Source of the DNA: Lentisphaerota bacterium
GTDB lineage: Bacteria; Verrucomicrobiota; Lentisphaeria; Victivallales; GWF2-50-93
Direction: 5' to 3'
Assembly (NCBI GenBank): GCA_025360875.1
Contig: JANYBI010000648.1
Location: 1 to 14,965 of the forward strand
DNA: 14,965 nt
Shown: positions 1 to 6,923 of the stretch, piece by piece
Position numbering within the stretch: the stretch's first letter is position 1
How the letters are laid out: each line of letters starts with the position of its first letter
Translations under genes and position numbers: made by a program
Notes under the pieces: model-generated
What the model was told of the DNA's origin: nothing
What the model saw: only the letters and a program-made list of their open reading frames with translations
The model's database searches: none

Positions 1-2038
1 CTTTGTCCGCAATATCCTGAAGGGTATTTCCCCCATCGATCAGGAACATTATGTCGAAGAGGGCCTGACTTCCTTTAGGATCCTCATCGAAGTTGAAGTA
101 AATGCCATAGCGTGAAAGAAAGATCTCTCCTTTGAACTCGGGTTTGGGGATACGGTTCCTGTCCCATTCTTCCAGCATCTTGATAACAAGGGAGATCGAG
201 TTCTCCAGAGCCCGTTCGGAGCTGTTTTCCGGAGAATCAAAGTGGGTATGATAGTTTTCATAGTAAGGATAGTCCGGGTTTTGCTCTATGACGCGTGAGA
301 GTGAAAGCATCGGTACCCGTACGCTAGGTGCGTTGAACTGCCGCTCATCATTTGTCACGACTTGCAGAAATGGACCTGTCCTGGATTTCGAATCATGCTT
401 TGCGAGGGTTCTCTGGCATGAACGGTCAAACGGACTGTCAGCCTCATATGAAAGCTGCAGTACATGAGGGAAATCGAGTGCCAGCATTTCCAGGAACAAG
501 CCGCCCTTCATTTTGGGGATCAGCTCTTCATGACGGCTCAGGAAAGCAACTGAGCCGATGGTTTCCGGGGTGATCAGCAGGCGATATGTATAATGGTTCC
601 TGCGTTTGGCCATGGCCTGCATCACCTTTATGCCTGCAGCTACTCCTGAAAGCCCGTCATTGACCTGGTACGGATGGCAGAGATGGGCGCAAAGGACTAT
701 GCATTCCTCGCTTTCACCAGGTATGACGACTTCTCCAACCTTGAGTTTGCCAAAGCTGAATTCAACATCAATGTCCACGATATATCGGTCGTCCTTCAAT
801 GAATCACGGAGATTTCTGCTGCAGCATAAATCCCAGCGCCTATTGTAATAATTATATTTGAATGGAATCGCGTCCGCCAGCCTGGGATGAACCGTCATGT
901 GTTCGAAAAGTTCCTTCCTGCTGATCTCACCTGAGAAAGGCTGGGAATAAGATGCCACATGCAGGGGATTGTCCTCATAGGAGAAGATTTTCCGGCCGTC
1001 AACCGTTGACAGGCTGGCCTTGCGGCAGGTCCATTTCTCAGGAAGAATCCAGCTCCAGCATGGGGTTCCTGACGGGAATTCATGAATGGTCATCTTAATT
1101 TGTTCCGAGAAAGCCAGAAGCGATGCGTCATATCCATCGGAGACCAGATCGCGCGGAAGAGCCCAGACCGCTCTTATCATATCCATGGCGGAAGCATTTT
1201 CAGGTAGTGAAGTTCGCAATTCTACCGGCTTGTCAACAGCGAAAATACGGGGCTTGCGCCCTTCATGGCCTGCGACAGTTAGAAAATATGGATTTTCCGG
1301 CAGCTTGTTTTTAATCAGCTCAAAGCTGTCGGCGGCCGTCATGCTTACCATGGCTCCGCGCCCAAGCTGGGCGGTCTTGACCAAACCTGCCTCGCGAGCG
1401 TAACTGTCCAATAGTTCAAACTTGGCCACCGTGTCAGGATTGTTCATGTCCTGACAGAAATGAATTGCTGAACTGTTGCAGGCCTTTCCATCGCGGACGA
1501 TTCTACCTGGAAAGAACTTGTGATAACGGTATGGCACCTGCAGGCATCTTTCCACATAATGGGTAAACGTTGAAGGAGAATCAAGATTCATGTTGCAGAT
1601 GATCCCCCCGGCCCGGAGAAAGCGTCCCCAGAAGCTGTCTTCGCCGAAGCATTCATTCGAGACGCCACGGGTCATTTCATCGGCTTTGCCGCCCAATGCT
1701 GCGACGGAGAATATGGGGTCGTCGGAGCGCTTCGCCCGCGGGTGACAGCGCAGCATCTCCGTAAATATTCCACAGGTTGAAGGGGTTTCCGCTGGATTGT
1801 ATGCCTCACCTTTCGGGAACGAGTATGTATAGGTTGGGACTACAAGCGTTCCCTCTGGACCGATTACTTCGAGAAATGCACCGAGCAACGTCTCAAATAC
1901 GATTTTGGGAGTTTTTCCTTCATCCGGGTAGCCGAAATATCCGATATTGCTGTGGCTGAAAACAACATTGCCAGTTTTAATTCCCACTTTTCGCAGGGCA
2001 TCGGCCGCCAGTTTTCGATTGTAAGTGAATTCTGCCAT
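1..2038 (-). CDS. AAC(3)-family N-acyltransferase fused to DUF2172/DUF4910 aminopeptidase-like domain (3' end beyond window)
   Basis: Reading the minus strand from the ATG at 2036-2038 gives 679 codons without a stop, running off the left edge. Residues about 1-270 match the aminoglycoside 3-N-acetyltransferase (Antibiotic_NAT) family: SHSNIGYFG at 28-36, PEGTLVVPTYTYSF at 61-74, RSDDPIFSVAALG at 104-116, and a THYVER stretch at 159-164 that gives the family's T-x-x-H-x-x-E pattern (T157, H160, E163; H160 the likely catalytic His). Residues about 280-625 resemble the M28-like DUF4910 fold with a DUF2172 insertion near 320-430. Probable metal ligands are H452, D461, E492, E518 and H597. A C-terminal winged helix begins near 660 and is cut by the edge. 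Ten bases separate it from the carrier-protein stop. Family knowledge says the first domain moves an acyl group from a thioester to an amine. In this locus I infer an amino sugar as acceptor and acyl-ACP as a possible donor. Aminoglycoside resistance is unlikely. Confidence 0.88.
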   Translation of the reverse strand, partial: MAEFTYNRKLAADALRKVGIKTGNVVFSHSNIGYFGYPDEGKTPKIVFETLLGAFLEVIGPEGTLVVPTYTYSFPKGEAYNPAETPSTCGIFTEMLRCHPRAKRSDDPIFSVAALGGKADEMTRGVSNECFGEDSFWGRFLRAGGIICNMNLDSPSTFTHYVERCLQVPYRYHKFFPGRIVRDGKACNSSAIHFCQDMNNPDTVAKFELLDSYAREAGLVKTAQLGRGAMVSMTAADSFELIKNKLPENPYFLTVAGHEGRKPRIFAVDKPVELRTSLPENASAMDMIRAVWALPRDLVSDGYDASLLAFSEQIKMTIHEFPSGTPCWSWILPEKWTCRKASLSTVDGRKIFSYEDNPLHVASYSQPFSGEISRKELFEHMTVHPRLADAIPFKYNYYNRRWDLCCSRNLRDSLKDDRYIVDIDVEFSFGKLKVGEVVIPGESEECIVLCAHLCHPYQVNDGLSGVAAGIKVMQAMAKRRNHYTYRLLITPETIGSVAFLSRHEELIPKMKGGLFLEMLALDFPHVLQLSYEADSPFDRSCQRTLAKHDSKSRTGPFLQVVTNDERQFNAPSVRVPMLSLSRVIEQNPDYPYYENYHTHFDSPENSSERALENSISLVIKMLEEWDRNRIPKPEFKGEIFLSRYGIYFNFDEDPKGSQALFDIMFLIDGGNTLQDIADK

Positions 2039-2046
2039 ATGTTCCG

Positions 2047-2050
2047 TCCT
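2047..2050 (-). promoter_or_regulatory. Ribosome binding site overlapping the upstream stop codon
   Basis: On the minus strand AGGA lies 8 bases before the ATG at 2038 and shares bases with the TAG stop of the carrier protein gene. This supports the chosen start and suggests that translation of the acyltransferase fusion is coupled to that of the carrier protein. Confidence 0.7.
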
Positions 2051-2294
2051 ATGAATTTTGCAATTCCCTGATGATATCGGCCAGACCTTTTATGCTCGAG
2101 AAACGTCGATCCTGAAAATGATCCTGGGAAAAACGGATTTTAAAATTGGATTCGATATCCATGATCAGTTCGACTACGCCGAAAGAATCAATATATCCGG
2201 CTTGAAAGTAGTTGCAGGTATAAAGATCCTCACAGTCCGTCGCTCCTTTTTTCTCCTTGAACCAGGATGCCAGCCAGTTTTGAATTTCATCCAT
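2049..2294 (-). CDS. Acyl carrier protein
   Basis: The 81-residue product has the length and acidic helical character of a stand-alone acyl or peptidyl carrier protein. The phosphopantetheine attachment serine is S37 in the stretch YIDSFGVVEL (34-43); the usual DSL is DSF here. The helix after it, with its acidic residues D46 and E48, would be the recognition helix for partner enzymes. After 4'-phosphopantetheinylation it would hold an acyl or aminoacyl group as a thioester in the cytoplasm. It lies between the VOC gene and the AAC(3) fusion and two genes after an AMP-forming ligase, so it probably belongs to this locus rather than to fatty acid synthesis. The start is supported by AGAGG at 2305-2309, which overlaps the previous stop codon. 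The carried group is not known. Confidence 0.9.
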   Translation of the reverse strand: MDEIQNWLASWFKEKKGATDCEDLYTCNYFQAGYIDSFGVVELIMDIESNFKIRFSQDHFQDRRFSSIKGLADIIRELQNS

Positions 2295-2308
2295 ATGTAA
2301 AACACCTC

Positions 2309-3097
2309 TTATTCGCGGTTGAATTGTATTAACTCTAAAATTTCACGATCAGGTCCGCGTAGCATGGCCAGGCGCAAGGTCTTGCCATTGACCGTGATGT
2401 TAAAAGGATTGAGAAATTCACCATTGCCGGCTTTTGCCAGCCTGCCAAGATCATCATCAATATTGGTGGTCAGGAGCGCTAGGCACGGGAATCCGGGACT
2501 GTCCAACATTGGAGCAGGTCTGTCTTTGTCAACTCTGAGCAGGCTCATGCGGAGATTCCACTGCGGCACAATCGCCCGGAAATGAAGTTCTGAACCGTTT
2601 TCACTTGCGCTGGCATCGGGATGATCACGGAATCCTGCCTTCTGCCAGAAGGCATGGCTTTTCGCCAGATCCCGGCAAGGGAGAACAATGCGATTTATGT
2701 CGGGAACATTGGATGCAATACCATTTTTATCGACTATTCCTATGGCGGAAAATTCGTCTATCTGACAGAATTTCCCTTCCGGAATATTCCATCCTGTCAC
2801 ATTTGAAGCTAAAAGATTTGCGCCTTTGGGAAGATTATTGAAAACCGGAAAATATGAGCCTGACGGAGAGCCTGGCAGAGCTCCCAGTTGAATAAGTTCA
2901 ACGGCAATGCCGTTTGAACTTTGGCAGAATGCAATTGAATGCAGAGGATCATAATTTGCCACGAAAGGTATCTTGGCCCGGGGATTAGGGACATCGTTGT
3001 TGACGAATTTTATCTTGTATCCTGCATCACTGAAATATTTCACCGACTTTTCAAGGCAAAGACTGTTAAGTGCAATATGATCAATCCCGATAATCAT
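2309..3097 (-). CDS. Two-domain VOC (glyoxalase/bleomycin resistance/dioxygenase fold) protein
   Basis: The 262-residue product starts IIGIDHIAL, the usual first strand of a vicinal oxygen chelate module, with H7 a candidate metal ligand. The first half ends at VELIQLG (66-72, E67). A second module runs from about 133 to 258, with RIVLPCRDL near 136-144 and a closing EILELIQF stretch at 252-259 (E255). VOC proteins include lyases, epimerases, extradiol dioxygenases and binding proteins, and the sequence does not show which this is. Retention of H7, E67 and E255 suggests a metal site could form. Its ATGA overlap with the M29-like gene at 3094-3097 implies coupled translation and a shared task. 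I infer a step in making or tailoring the acyl group carried by the ACP, but this is weak. Confidence 0.82.
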   Translation of the reverse strand: MIIGIDHIALNSLCLEKSVKYFSDAGYKIKFVNNDVPNPRAKIPFVANYDPLHSIAFCQSSNGIAVELIQLGALPGSPSGSYFPVFNNLPKGANLLASNVTGWNIPEGKFCQIDEFSAIGIVDKNGIASNVPDINRIVLPCRDLAKSHAFWQKAGFRDHPDASASENGSELHFRAIVPQWNLRMSLLRVDKDRPAPMLDSPGFPCLALLTTNIDDDLGRLAKAGNGEFLNPFNITVNGKTLRLAMLRGPDREILELIQFNRE

Positions 3098-4131
3098 TTT
3101 TGCAGATCCTTTGCAAATCCCGACAATAGCTGTCCGATCTCCCCTGTGTACTGCCCATTCTCGAGCAACGGGGTTTTATCATCCAAGATCACCGTGGAGC
3201 CGATGGTGACGAAATCAACGTGGAAGGGAACTGCATTTTTCCCGCCGATCGTTGCATTGGAACCGAAACCTATATGCAGACCGATACATCCCTCATCCTC
3301 AAGCATTGCTCCGCTCAATGTTGCCAGAGGGTTCAATCCCAGTCCTATTTCGCCGGCAATGCGGGCTTTTGGATTTGACGCATTATCAAAGAGCTTCTCA
3401 ATTGCTTTTGCCTGTGATCCTTCTACGGACGTGACGGCTCCATTTTCAAGAATCAGGAGCTGCGGTTCATCCAGCAGTCCGATGTCCGGGGTAGTAATGC
3501 TGCCATTTACGATGAATTTACCGTGTGTCGCTGACTCCAACGGAGCTATATTGACTTCAACATCCGGAGGAGAGGCCATACTTCCGGGAGCATAACACCA
3601 GCCGGGTGCCATGTTGGCTGTCCTGCCGCGGATGTCACAGCAAAGTTCCGCTTTGTCTCCGCTTATGATTTTCATAGTTTTGCTGGCGTTGATGAGTTCA
3701 GAGATCTTGACGCAGATTGGCGTCAGCTTCCTGAAATCGATTTGCATTGCACGCCGGCACAGCACATCCCATGAATATTCCGGCAGGCTCAGATATTTTG
3801 CTCCGCGATCAGTCGCATTACGCCGTGCCCGGCTATGGGCCATGGACATTTTCGTAAGACCGAAGATGACATGGCTTTCCATCATGGCCTGTGCGGTTTC
3901 CTCGGGAGGTTCCTGTCCATGGATACGCAAAGGTGGAATTGTCAAGTGGCGTACAAGCCCCTTTTTTTCAGCGGCGATTTCATTTATGAGATCGCCTATG
4001 TCGCGCGTTGTTTCATCTGAAACAATCAGCACCTTCTCACCAGGCTTAATATCTGCACAGCAACTGACAAGGGTCATGCAGCCCTTAATGATATCGGAAT
4101 CTCTGTTAGAATGAGATAAAAGCCTATTCAT
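3094..4131 (-). CDS. M29-like aminopeptidase / NicX-type metalloenzyme
   Basis: The 345-residue product resembles the M29 (AmpS/AmpT, thermophilic aminopeptidase) and NicX-like family, slightly shorter than typical aminopeptidases of about 410. The family's metal-binding pattern is visible late in the protein: E261 in AGEIGLGLN, E278/E280 in MLEDEG, H286 in GLHIGFG, and H304 and D306 in FHVDFV. The stretch PPDVEVNIAP at 188-197 matches the conserved 'P-D-x-E-V' region before the metal site. Known members cleave N-terminal residues or, for NicX (2,5-dihydroxypyridine dioxygenase), open an aromatic ring with iron. I cannot tell which chemistry applies. The gene overlaps the stop of the ligase-aminotransferase gene by 8 bases and the next gene by 4, so it sits inside the accessory pathway. 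No signal peptide is seen, so the product is cytoplasmic. Confidence 0.82.
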   Translation of the reverse strand: MNRLLSHSNRDSDIIKGCMTLVSCCADIKPGEKVLIVSDETTRDIGDLINEIAAEKKGLVRHLTIPPLRIHGQEPPEETAQAMMESHVIFGLTKMSMAHSRARRNATDRGAKYLSLPEYSWDVLCRRAMQIDFRKLTPICVKISELINASKTMKIISGDKAELCCDIRGRTANMAPGWCYAPGSMASPPDVEVNIAPLESATHGKFIVNGSITTPDIGLLDEPQLLILENGAVTSVEGSQAKAIEKLFDNASNPKARIAGEIGLGLNPLATLSGAMLEDEGCIGLHIGFGSNATIGGKNAVPFHVDFVTIGSTVILDDKTPLLENGQYTGEIGQLLSGFAKDLQK

Positions 4132-6880
4132 CTATCAGTTCCCTGATCTTGTCGAGGGCATGGCATATGCGTTCCATACTTTCAGTTCCTTTGGAGACGC
4201 GGATGAAATTGTCGCAGCTGTGTCCGTATCCGATGCCTGGAACGGCGGCGATGAGATGTTCGTGCAGAAGACGAATACAGAATTTTTCGGAGCCCATTTT
4301 TGCCCCTTCGATGGAGGTGAAGATGTAGAACGTGGCAGTACCCGGCAAGTATTTGATACCGCGTTTATCCATTTCTTTCAAAACCTTCTTCCGCTTCTCC
4401 ACAACTGCCCTTATCTGAGGTTTTGTGATCTTGATTATCTCGTTAAAGTGTTTGGCGATGTAGCATTCCAAAATCGTGGCCGGGCAAGTTATCAGGTGCT
4501 GATTTACTTTCAGGATCTGATCAATAAGTGCCGGATTGCTGATTACATATCCGAGACGCCAACCAGAAATGCCGTAATTCTTAGAGATGGAATTAACAAG
4601 TATAAGATGACGTTTCTCGTGATCCAAATTGCCGATTGAAACAAAATTGTCTTCATTTAACAGGAAGTCGCTGTAGGCTTCGTCGGACAGTATGAAGAGA
4701 TTGTATTTTTCGGCCAGCTTATACAAATAGGAAAGTTCCTCAAGGCTGAATACCTTGCCAGTCGGGTTATTAGGGCTGTTTATTATTATTACTTTAGTAC
4801 GGTTGTTGATATATTTTTCAAAATCCATCACAGACTCGTGATATGGTATTTGAACTGGAACTCCATAGCAAAGCTTGACCTGTTCCGGATAACTCACCCA
4901 GGCCGGTTCATGGATAATAGCCTCATCTCCAGGATCAAGTATCGACATAAGGGTCATGTGTATGGCTATCTTAGAGCCGGCGGTAACTATTATTTCAGAT
5001 TCAGGATTGAAAGAGACTTCATATTCAGACAGGAAATATTTAGCCAGTTTCTCGCGCAGTTCGGGAATTCCGCGGGAATGGCTGTAATGATATATGGCTG
5101 GAAAAGGCAGATCGTTGAAAGGAAACAGGGGGATGTCGAAAAAGGCTTCGCCCAGGGATAACACGGTAACATCCTTCCCCTCGCGCTGCAGCTCATAGAC
5201 CATGGTATTGTATTTTATGGACGTGGCCTGGATGCTGGAGCCGACTACCCTTGATGGCTGGAAAAAATGCTTGTCGATGTTTTTGCTGAGATGTGCGGGA
5301 TGTTTCTGCGATTTCTCCTGTTTAATATTTGCCAGCCAGATCCGGATCTTGGCTTTTTGGATTTTGCCGCTTGATGTATGGGGAAACTCCGCAAGTTCAA
5401 GGATTTCGGCAGGGCATGATATGGATGGAAGATTCTCCTTACAAGCCTGCATTGCCTGTTTTTGGACCTCCGCAAAGTCTGCCGTATCAGAAATCCGCAT
5501 CACGGCGATGACCTCTTCGCCCATGAACTTGTGAGGAAGACCGACCACGGCGCATTCAAGAATATCGCTGACACGATATAATACCTTTTCGATAGCGGCT
5601 GGGCTGATATTGATCCCCCCGCGGATTATAAGATCTTTTTTCCGGCCAGTGACCTGCAAGTAGCCATCTTTGTCGAGAGTGCCAAGATCTCCGGTTGCAA
5701 ACCAGCCGGTTTCCGTGAGATTCAGTTCAGGACTGCCGCCTTTCCCCTGCGAATACCCTTTCATGAGGAAAGGTGTTTTAACGAGGATCTCCCCTTCTTC
5801 TTCGGGGGGCAGCGCCCGTCCCGTCTGATCAGCAATAATGAACTTAACCGGAGGGATTACTTTGCCTGACCCCTTCCTATTCTTATCCTCGGGCTTTTCC
5901 GTTGTAATGAAGAGGGTTTCAGAGAGTGCGAAGTTCTCCACCGGGGAAAACCCATATTTCTTTTCAAAAGCTCTTTTTGTTTCAAGATGCAGAGGCGCAG
6001 TTCCCACAAGACCGAGAACAATGTTCCGGCGTGAATATTCAACTCCTTTTTCATCACGGTCCATTTCAAGCAACATCGACATTATGGTTGGAACTAACCA
6101 GAGGACTGTAATCTTGTATTTGATTACCGGTTCCCAGAAACGCAGTACTGTCTGTGCGTTGAATCCGCCGGAGATGACTACGCTTCCTCCGGAGACAAAC
6201 GGAATCAACAGCAGATTGTAATATCCGCCCAGATAGGTCATCTGAAGAATGTTATAATAGCGACCACCCTTCATGGCAGGCAGCGTATCGCATATCAGGC
6301 GTGCATTGCCGACCAGACTCCCGAGATTGTGAACCACGCCTTTCGGGTCTGCCGTGGTTCCCGAAGTATATACCATGATCAGTTCGTCGTTGTCGTCGAC
6401 ATCAAATTTGGCTGACGGCTTAATAGACAGTTTCATTGGGTTGATAGTCTCACAACCCTCATGCTTATTATCCATGTTTTTATCTACCAGCCATATCCTG
6501 ATGTCTTTGTCGGCCCGCAATTGTACTGCCTGTTGAGCATAATTAGAGGAAACGGCGATGAGCTTGGGGTTGCCGTCGGCAAGAATGTAAGCCATTTGTG
6601 AAGTTGACAATATCGGATTGACAGGGATAACTACCAGTCCTGCATAAAGACAACCGAAATAGAGAACAGACAAAGTCAGGGAATTGTCCATCATAACCAA
6701 GACTCTGTCACCTTTTTTGAAACCGGCGGTCAGGAGCTGTGCGGAAACTTTTGTGACGGCCAGATTGAAGTCCCGATAACTGAGATGTTCGTCCGTCTGG
6801 CTGTCGATGGCGAAGACATCGTCGGCGTGTTCCCGGACAACAGCCTGCAAAAAGTCAATACTTGAAGTTTTATGGGTCAT
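4124..6880 (-). CDS. Fusion of AMP-forming acyl-CoA synthetase-like ligase and class I PLP aminotransferase
   Basis: A single 918-residue reading frame carries two enzymes. Residues 1-515 form an ANL-superfamily adenylating domain: YTSGTTADPKG at 171-181 (phosphate loop), ALSE at 318-321, TGWFATGD at 391-398, the hinge region GRKKDLIIRGG at 412-422, and the catalytic lysine K506 in SSGK. After a linker of about 25 residues, 541-918 is a fold-type I aminotransferase of the AspAT class: SPNNPTG at 702-708, SDEAY at 732-736, the PLP lysine K767 in SISKNYGISGWRLG, and R894 in FIRVS as carboxylate binder. Both active sites look intact. Family knowledge predicts activation of a carboxylic acid with ATP and transamination of an amino or keto acid. 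A good ribosome site lies at 6890-6896. The ACP three genes on is a plausible acceptor of the acyl-AMP. Confidence 0.93.
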   Translation of the reverse strand: MTHKTSSIDFLQAVVREHADDVFAIDSQTDEHLSYRDFNLAVTKVSAQLLTAGFKKGDRVLVMMDNSLTLSVLYFGCLYAGLVVIPVNPILSTSQMAYILADGNPKLIAVSSNYAQQAVQLRADKDIRIWLVDKNMDNKHEGCETINPMKLSIKPSAKFDVDDNDELIMVYTSGTTADPKGVVHNLGSLVGNARLICDTLPAMKGGRYYNILQMTYLGGYYNLLLIPFVSGGSVVISGGFNAQTVLRFWEPVIKYKITVLWLVPTIMSMLLEMDRDEKGVEYSRRNIVLGLVGTAPLHLETKRAFEKKYGFSPVENFALSETLFITTEKPEDKNRKGSGKVIPPVKFIIADQTGRALPPEEEGEILVKTPFLMKGYSQGKGGSPELNLTETGWFATGDLGTLDKDGYLQVTGRKKDLIIRGGINISPAAIEKVLYRVSDILECAVVGLPHKFMGEEVIAVMRISDTADFAEVQKQAMQACKENLPSISCPAEILELAEFPHTSSGKIQKAKIRIWLANIKQEKSQKHPAHLSKNIDKHFFQPSRVVGSSIQATSIKYNTMVYELQREGKDVTVLSLGEAFFDIPLFPFNDLPFPAIYHYSHSRGIPELREKLAKYFLSEYEVSFNPESEIIVTAGSKIAIHMTLMSILDPGDEAIIHEPAWVSYPEQVKLCYGVPVQIPYHESVMDFEKYINNRTKVIIINSPNNPTGKVFSLEELSYLYKLAEKYNLFILSDEAYSDFLLNEDNFVSIGNLDHEKRHLILVNSISKNYGISGWRLGYVISNPALIDQILKVNQHLITCPATILECYIAKHFNEIIKITKPQIRAVVEKRKKVLKEMDKRGIKYLPGTATFYIFTSIEGAKMGSEKFCIRLLHEHLIAAVPGIGYGHSCDNFIRVSKGTESMERICHALDKIRELIDE

Positions 6881-6889
6881 TTCAGAATA

Positions 6890-6896
6890 CTCCCTT
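6890..6896 (-). promoter_or_regulatory. Ribosome binding site for the ligase-aminotransferase gene
   Basis: AAGGGAG on the minus strand, 9 bases before the ATG at 6880, supports that start. It lies in the 43-base AT-rich gap 6881-6923. I see no convincing promoter or hairpin terminator in the gap, so the gene probably shares the upstream transcript. Confidence 0.65.
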
Positions 6897-6923
6897 ATTG
6901 TAAGGAATTATTTATCTTATTGT

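Noticed and set aside
1..2038. Aminoglycoside resistance gene
   Set aside because: The AAC(3) domain is fused to a DUF4910 domain and embedded in a surface-sugar locus with no mobile element; polysaccharide-linked members of the family are common.
1..2038. Broken or non-coding region, because only short open frames with their own ATG are seen on either strand
   Set aside because: The correct minus-strand frame is open for 679 codons to the window edge; it seems empty only because its stop lies outside the window.
2939..3595. Plus-strand open frame of 218 codons
   Set aside because: It lies opposite the well-supported VOC and M29-like genes, resembles no family I know, and has no ribosome site that stands out.
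2049..6880. Nonribosomal peptide synthetase or polyketide cluster
   Set aside because: There is a ligase and a carrier protein but no condensation, ketosynthase or thioesterase domain, and the neighbours are sugar genes.
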